Source of the DNA: Roseibium sediminicola
Lineage (GTDB): Bacteria; Pseudomonadota; Alphaproteobacteria; Rhizobiales; Stappiaceae
Direction: 5' to 3'
Assembly: GCF_023156505.1 (NCBI RefSeq)
Contig: NZ_JALNMJ010000001.1
Location: 558,001 to 622,000, forward strand
DNA length: 64,000 nucleotides
Each line of letters begins with the position of its first letter. Position 1 is the stretch's first letter. Of the stretch, positions 59,289 to 64,000 are shown piece after piece. Position numbers and translations under genes: made by a program. The notes beneath the pieces were generated by a model. It worked only from the letters and a program-made list of their open reading frames with translations, was not told where the DNA came from and searched no databases.

Positions 59289-60875
59289 ATGGAAAAAGGC
59301 TACGATTTCATCATCATCGGCGGCGGCAGCGCCGGCTCCGTCGTCGCGGCCCGGCTGACGGAAAATCCCGATATCAAGGTGCTGCTGCTGGAGGCGGGCG
59401 GACGCGACTGGCATCCGTTCTATCACCTGCCGGCAGGCTTCGCGAAAATGACCAAGGGCATCGGTTCCTGGGGCTGGCACACGGTGCCGCAAAAGCACAT
59501 GAACGACCGGGTCTTCCGCTACACCCAGGCCAAAGTGATCGGCGGCGGCTCCGCCATCAACGCCCAGATCTACACCCGCGGCAACGCGCTCGATTATGAC
59601 GAATGGCGCCAGCTGGGCTGCGAGGGGTGGGGCTATGAGGACGTGCTGCCCTATTACCGCAAGGCCGAGGACAACGACACCTACGACAACCGCTATCACG
59701 GTAAGGGCGGGCCGCTCGGCGTTTCAAAACCCTGCGCGCCGCTCCCCATATGCGAGGCCTATTTCGAGGCCGCGGCCGCCCTCGGCATTCCGAAGAACGA
59801 GGATGTCACCGGCGAGAAACAGGATGGCGTCGCCTATTACCAGCTGACCCAGCGCAACGCCCGCCGGTCCTCCGCGGCCATGGCCTATCTGGCCCCCAAC
59901 AAGAACCGGCCGAACCTCGAGGTCCGCACGGGCGCCAATGTGCGTCGGATCGTGGTGGAAGCGGGCAAGGCCACCGGGGTCGAACTGGTCGATGGCACCA
60001 GGTTGACCGCGGACGCGGAAGTGATCCTCTCCTCCGGCTCGATCGGCTCGCCGAGGCTGCTGCAGCTCTCCGGGATCGGCCCGGCCGACAATCTGCATGG
60101 CCTTGGCATCGATGTGGTGCTCGACCAGCCGAATGTCGGCGCCAACCTGCAGGATCATCTTGATCTCTACTGCATTTGCGAGGTCAGCGGACCGCACACC
60201 TATGACCGGTTCGCCAAGCCGCACCTGTCTGTGATGGCCGGCCTGCAATATCTCCTGACCCGGCGCGGCCCGGTCTCCTCAAGCCTGTTCGAGACCGGCG
60301 GTTTCTGGTACGCGGATCCGGAAGCGCGCTCACCCGATCTTCAGTTTCACCTGGGCCTCGGCACCGGTATTGAATCGGGCGTGGCCGCCATGCCCGATGG
60401 CGGCGTCACCCTGAATTCCTGCTACCTGCGGCCGCGCTCCAGAGGCACAGTACGCCTGCGCAGCGCCGATCCGTCGGCCGAACCGTTGATCGATCCGAAT
60501 TACCTGGAAGATCCGCGTGACCGGGAAATGTCGATCCGCGGCCTGAAGCTGACCCAGGAGATCCTGGCTCAGGCACCCTTGAAACCCTTCATCAAGGCCG
60601 AGCGGCTGCCTGGACCGGATCTCAAGACGGACGATGAGTATTTCCGGTTCATCTGTGAGCATTCCAAGACCTCGCATCACCCGGCGGGCACTTGCCGCAT
60701 GGGCGTCGATGACGGCGCTGTTGTGACGCCGCGCCTGAAATTCAATGGCATTGAAAACTTGCGCGTCGTCGACGCCTCCATCATGCCGAACGTCATTTCC
60801 TCCAACACCAATGCCGCGGCCATCATGATCGGCGAAAAAGCCTCCGACATGATCCGTGAAGACCTGAAAGCCTGA
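59289..60875 (+). CDS. GMC-family FAD oxidoreductase (choline dehydrogenase-like), copy 2
   Basis: A 528-residue flavoprotein of the alcohol/choline dehydrogenase branch. FAD motif FIIIGGGSAGSVVAARL, GMC signature 1 region YTQAKVIGGGSAINAQIY, signature 2 GSIGSPRLLQLSGIG, the catalytic His in SKTSHHPAGTCRMGVDD (~465) and Asn in MPNVISSNTNAAAIMIGEKA. It oxidises a primary or secondary alcohol. The ATG at 59289 is preferred over TTG 59283. A true choline role is unlikely without other bet genes nearby. Confidence 0.91.
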   Translation: MEKGYDFIIIGGGSAGSVVAARLTENPDIKVLLLEAGGRDWHPFYHLPAGFAKMTKGIGSWGWHTVPQKHMNDRVFRYTQAKVIGGGSAINAQIYTRGNALDYDEWRQLGCEGWGYEDVLPYYRKAEDNDTYDNRYHGKGGPLGVSKPCAPLPICEAYFEAAAALGIPKNEDVTGEKQDGVAYYQLTQRNARRSSAAMAYLAPNKNRPNLEVRTGANVRRIVVEAGKATGVELVDGTRLTADAEVILSSGSIGSPRLLQLSGIGPADNLHGLGIDVVLDQPNVGANLQDHLDLYCICEVSGPHTYDRFAKPHLSVMAGLQYLLTRRGPVSSSLFETGGFWYADPEARSPDLQFHLGLGTGIESGVAAMPDGGVTLNSCYLRPRSRGTVRLRSADPSAEPLIDPNYLEDPRDREMSIRGLKLTQEILAQAPLKPFIKAERLPGPDLKTDDEYFRFICEHSKTSHHPAGTCRMGVDDGAVVTPRLKFNGIENLRVVDASIMPNVISSNTNAAAIMIGEKASDMIREDLKA

Positions 60876-60877
60876 CC

Positions 60878-61192
60878 ATGATCCGTCACATCGTCCTCAT
60901 CAAGTTCAAGCCAGACGTCTCGGAAGAGACGATCTCGGACCTCTTCGCCGAGCTGCGCGAGATCGAAAAGCAGGTCTCCGGCATCCGCGGCATCACTTCC
61001 GGGCGCAGCGAAAGTCCTGAAAAGATCGAACGGGGTTATATGCACGGTTTTGTCGTCGATTTCGACGACTGGGACGCTTTGGAACGCTACCAAACCCACC
61101 CGGACCACAAGGCCCTTGGTGGCAAGCTCGTCGCCAACGCAATCGGCGGGATCGACGGCATCCTGGTGCTGGACATTCCGGTCGCGGCCTGA
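60878..61192 (+). CDS. Dabb (stress-responsive A/B barrel) domain protein
   Basis: A 104-residue protein with the Dabb fold. IRHIVLIKFKPDVSEETISD opens the ferredoxin-like barrel, and YMHGFVVDFDDWDALERYQT followed by HPDHKALG is the family mark. Dabb proteins form dimers and some act as small lyases or cyclases in catabolic operons, while others have unknown roles. It starts 2 bases after the GMC stop. Its place inside the operon suggests a catalytic step rather than a stress role. Confidence 0.85.
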   Translation: MIRHIVLIKFKPDVSEETISDLFAELREIEKQVSGIRGITSGRSESPEKIERGYMHGFVVDFDDWDALERYQTHPDHKALGGKLVANAIGGIDGILVLDIPVAA

Positions 61193-61222
61193 CCTGGCCC
61201 ACCGCCCATTCTGGAGTTTCCG

Positions 61223-62386
61223 ATGCTGACCCTTCCGACCTATGCCAATAAACTGGAACCCTACCGGCTGACCGGGGAGCCGCTGGTGCCACGCGCGCCC
61301 GAAGTGCCGCTCACCCGCACCGCCTTTGCCGCCGCCCACGTCGTCTCCGATCCGCTCGCCGAGCGCGATCCCTGGGTCGGGTCTCCTGCGGTCGACTGGG
61401 AGAACACGCTCCGGTTCCGCAACTGGCTGTTCGATCAGGGCCTTGGCCTTGCCGAAGCCATGGACACGGCACAGCGCGGCATGGGGGTCGACTGGCCGAC
61501 GGCGAAGGAACTCATCGAACGCACGATGCGGGAAGCAAAGGCCCATCCGCTGAAACCCCGCGTTGCCTGCGGCGCCGGCACCGATCAGAAGCTGCTGTCC
61601 GAGCTGAAGAATCGTGACGATATCCTGGCTGCTTATGCCGAACAGATGGAGGCGGTTGAGGCGGCCGGCGGGCAGGTGATCCTGATGGCCTCGCGCGCGT
61701 TTCCGGCAATCGGCGCCACAGCGGACGATTACGCCTTTGTCTATGGCAGGCTGCTGGATCAGGCGGCGGCGCCGGTCGTGCTGCACTGGCTCGGCGACAT
61801 GTTCGATCCGGCGCTTGCCGGCTACTGGGGTGCCGCCGATTTCGAAACCGCGTCCTCGGCGGTTCTGGATATCATCAAGGCGCACGCGAAAAAGGTCGAC
61901 GGCATCAAGATCTCGCTGCTCAACCAGGCCTATGAAGAACGGTTCCGGGCGAGACTTCCTGAAGGGGTCCGGCTCTATACCGGCGACGATTTCAACTATG
62001 CCGACCTGATCGCCGGCGACGGAACACATTATTCCCATGCGCTTCTGGGAGCCTTCGCAGCGATCGCGCCTGCCGCGAGCCAGGCGTTGGAAGCGCTGGC
62101 CAAGGACGACATGGAGACCTACCACACGCTGTTCGCGCCGACCGTGCCGCTCAGCCGCGAGATCTTCAAGGCGCCGACCCAGTTTTACAAGGCCGGCATT
62201 GCCTTCCTTGCCTGGCTGAACGGCGCGCAGAGCCACTTCATCATGCCGGCAGGTTTCCAGTCCGCCCGGGAGATCACTCATTATGCGGAAGTGTTTCGGC
62301 TTGCGGATCAGGCCCGGGTGTTGTCAAAGCCGGAGGTGGCGGTTGACCGGATGAAGCTGCTATTGAAGCTCCACGGCGTGGAATAG
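61223..62386 (+). CDS. DUF993 / dihydrodipicolinate synthase-like TIM-barrel protein
   Basis: A 387-residue protein that fits the DUF993 family, a branch of the class I aldolase/DHDPS superfamily. Family segments include LTRTAFAAAHVVSDPLAERD, PRVACGAGTDQKL and QVILMASRAFPAIGATADDY. The Lys in KKVDGIKISLLNQAYE (about residue 232) is at the place expected for Schiff-base formation on a barrel strand, and YTGDDFNYADLIAGDG follows. A retro-aldol cleavage of an oxidised sugar acid is plausible but unproven. It starts 30 bases after the Dabb gene. Confidence 0.84.
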   Translation: MLTLPTYANKLEPYRLTGEPLVPRAPEVPLTRTAFAAAHVVSDPLAERDPWVGSPAVDWENTLRFRNWLFDQGLGLAEAMDTAQRGMGVDWPTAKELIERTMREAKAHPLKPRVACGAGTDQKLLSELKNRDDILAAYAEQMEAVEAAGGQVILMASRAFPAIGATADDYAFVYGRLLDQAAAPVVLHWLGDMFDPALAGYWGAADFETASSAVLDIIKAHAKKVDGIKISLLNQAYEERFRARLPEGVRLYTGDDFNYADLIAGDGTHYSHALLGAFAAIAPAASQALEALAKDDMETYHTLFAPTVPLSREIFKAPTQFYKAGIAFLAWLNGAQSHFIMPAGFQSAREITHYAEVFRLADQARVLSKPEVAVDRMKLLLKLHGVE

Positions 62387-62395
62387 GGACAGGGA

Positions 62396-63415
62396 ATGGG
62401 CAAGCGGGCGACCATACTGGATGTGGCCAAAAAGGCGGGGGTCTCGAAATCCACCGTCTCCCTTGTCCTGCAGAATTCCTCGCTGGTGAAGCAGCAGACC
62501 CGGGACCAGGTCACCGCGGCCATGGAAACGCTCGGCTATGTCTATAACCGCTCGGCCGCCGGCCTGCGCGGCGCGGCGTCCGGCCTGATCGGCCTGATCA
62601 TCAACGATCTGCGCAACCCATTCTTCACCGAATTCGCCGCCAGTGCCCAGATGTGTTTTGCCCGTCAGGGCTATTCCACCGTCATTGCCAACACCGACGA
62701 AAAACCGGACATCCAGGCGCAGGTGATCGACAGCATGATCGAACATGGTGTCTCGGCCTTTGTCATATCGCCGACCTATGGCGGCGAGGACCGGCCGTTC
62801 GACCGTATCGAGCGCGCGGGCATTCCGACCATGCAGGTGCTGCGTCAGGTGGACGAGCGTACGGACCTGTTTCCCTTCGCCTCCCATGACTACACGGCCG
62901 GCGGCCGGCTGGCGGGAGAACACCTGATCGCGCAAGGATGCAGAAAAATCGCGTTTGTCGGCGGCATCGAGGACCGTCCGATCACGCTGGAACGCATGTC
63001 CGGTTATCACGAAGCAATGACGGCGGGCGGTCTTGCACCCCAAGCCTTTTACGGTCGCCCCTCGCGAGCCTTCGGCCGCGACATCGCCCTGCATCTTGCA
63101 AAGGAGCACCGGGACATCGAGGCGGCAATCTGTTTCAGCGACCTGGTCGCTCTTGGCATGCTCAGCGGCTTTGCCGAGGCCGGTATCCGGGCCGGCCGGG
63201 ATTTCAGGATCGTCGGCTTCGACGACATCGAGGAAAGTTCCATCGCCTATCCAAGGCTCAGTTCCGTTCGCTGTGATTCCGCCCTGTTCGGCCAAAACGC
63301 CGCCGAGGCGATGCTCGCCTGGATCACGGCAGGCAAGCGCCCGCCGGACCAGAAGCGCTACGACGTCGATTTGGTGACGCGACAGTCCAGTCTTTGGGAG
63401 GAACGGGACGTCTGA
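62396..63415 (+). CDS. LacI-family transcriptional repressor
   Basis: A 339-residue regulator. The N-terminal helix-turn-helix is ATILDVAKKAGVSKSTVSLV (about residues 4-23) with the hinge helix NRSAAGLRGAAS near residue 55. The rest is a periplasmic-binding-like sugar domain (LIGLIINDLRNPFFTEFAAS, IVGFDDIEESSIAYPRLSSV). It starts 9 bases after the DUF993 stop and closes the operon. It is the natural candidate to bind the two TTGGAACGTTCCAA operators in front of the first gene and to respond to the imported sugar or an intermediate. Confidence 0.93.
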   Translation: MGKRATILDVAKKAGVSKSTVSLVLQNSSLVKQQTRDQVTAAMETLGYVYNRSAAGLRGAASGLIGLIINDLRNPFFTEFAASAQMCFARQGYSTVIANTDEKPDIQAQVIDSMIEHGVSAFVISPTYGGEDRPFDRIERAGIPTMQVLRQVDERTDLFPFASHDYTAGGRLAGEHLIAQGCRKIAFVGGIEDRPITLERMSGYHEAMTAGGLAPQAFYGRPSRAFGRDIALHLAKEHRDIEAAICFSDLVALGMLSGFAEAGIRAGRDFRIVGFDDIEESSIAYPRLSSVRCDSALFGQNAAEAMLAWITAGKRPPDQKRYDVDLVTRQSSLWEERDV

Positions 63416-63656
63416 TGTCCCGGTTTGCCGGGGCCTTGTTTCGGAACATCAGGAGCTCATGGGTCCCGGTGAAATAATTACGCCATCTTGAGTTGTTATT
63501 TGGAAGTCAAATCCAGTTGAAATTCTTGTGAGGTGTGACGAGATTCACATGTCTGCGCGATTTTTTGCCGCTTTTCTTGAGGTTACATTGATGAGCCGCT
63601 CCCGATTGCCATGTGTATGAAGCGTTTTACGCAAATATTCATGACAGGAGCCCGAA

Positions 63657-64000
63657 ATGCCAGGAGATCAGTCAAGGCGCACTCGACGCCTCGTTGAATT
63701 GGATACCGCGATCGCCGCCTTGGCGATCCTGCAACAGAAACGTTCGGAAGTGGTCGTCTACGGCGCCCATCGTCAGGCCATTGCCGGCAGCTTGCACGAG
63801 GCGGCCACGCATTCACAATTTGCCGCGGATCTGGAGCAGGCAAGCCGGGACGTCAAGATCGTCGCGGTGACAGGAATTGCCGCCTGTTTCGGAGCGTTTG
63901 TGGTTTCCCAGATCCTGTCCCGGGCCTATGGAGCCGCCTTTGTGACCGGCCGGCTCGGCGCACCCGTTGTGGCCCGGACGGTGTCCGTTGCGACTCCGTT
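63657..64000 (+). CDS. Unrecognised membrane protein (N-terminal part, runs off the right edge)
   Basis: An open frame of at least 114 codons starting MPGDQSRRTRRLVELDTAIA, with AGGAG 8 bases before the ATG. Residues ~1-65 are soluble and helical; residues ~67-90 (IVAVTGIAACFGAFVVSQIL) look like a membrane helix. No family is recognised. The 241-base gap after the LacI gene holds no other gene. The protein continues beyond the window. Confidence 0.6.
   Translation, partial: MPGDQSRRTRRLVELDTAIAALAILQQKRSEVVVYGAHRQAIAGSLHEAATHSQFAADLEQASRDVKIVAVTGIAACFGAFVVSQILSRAYGAAFVTGRLGAPVVARTVSVATP

Noticed and set aside
59289..60875. BetA choline dehydrogenase for glycine betaine synthesis
   Set aside because: No betB, betI or choline importer is nearby, and the gene lies inside a sugar-import operon with a LacI repressor.

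Overview
The window looks like chromosomal DNA of a free-living, metabolically versatile, high-GC alphaproteobacterium. The Stappiaceae (Roseibium/Labrenzia-like) fit best by general gene style. That placement is inference from memory of gene families, not from a database search. Gene density is high, many genes in an operon overlap by the 4-base ATGA arrangement, and GTG starts are common. I see no rRNA, tRNA, CRISPR array, complete insertion sequence or prophage.

Layout. (1) 1-3.2 kb: end of a cbb3 cytochrome oxidase assembly operon (ccoG end, ccoH/fixH, ccoI/fixI, ccoS). (2) 3.3-10.9 kb: single housekeeping and signalling genes: a methyltransferase, a single-domain response regulator, aroQ, an ExoY-like sugar transferase, UDP-glucose dehydrogenase, and a PTS EIIC-EAL fusion. 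Two related CTAG-ended palindromes lie near 5 kb. (3) 10.9-23 kb: a urea ABC transporter operon (urtABCDE) with a downstream M20 deacylase. It is divergent from a 1129-residue hybrid histidine kinase whose sensor is a whole NCS1-type permease, followed by its LuxR-type response regulator. A perfect 16-base palindrome lies between the two units. (4) 23-46 kb: a catabolic island with two FadR/GntR-type regulators, a MarR and two ABC importers (oligopeptide type and branched-chain amino acid type). It also has two related phytoene-desaturase-like flavoproteins on either side of a divergent promoter, a cyclase-family hydrolase, an indolepyruvate:ferredoxin oxidoreductase-like pair, a kynureninase-like PLP enzyme and a VOC-bicupin protein. 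The substrate is probably an aromatic or amino-acid-like compound, but this is not proven. (5) 46-47.7 kb: a DoxX membrane protein and a GlxA/AraC-type activator. (6) 47.8-63.4 kb: one long co-directional operon. It encodes a 1,5-anhydro-D-fructose-reductase-like enzyme, a 3-oxoacid CoA-transferase-like protein, an enoyl-CoA hydratase, an aldehyde dehydrogenase, a complete sugar ABC importer, two GMC flavoproteins, an SDR, a Dabb protein, a DUF993 TIM-barrel protein and a LacI repressor. Two identical TTGGAACGTTCCAA palindromes, centred 30 bases apart, sit before the first gene. (7) The right edge holds the start of an unrecognised membrane protein.

The two best candidates for undescribed biology are the urea transporter with its transporter-shaped kinase, and the LacI-controlled operon that joins sugar import and oxidation to CoA-thioester enzymes. 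Several repeat families occur between genes: CTAG palindromes, two REP-like families containing TCATCCTGAGGAG and GTCATCCCGG, and a GGGGTTAGGGG family. Some lie inside operons, where they may form mRNA hairpins.
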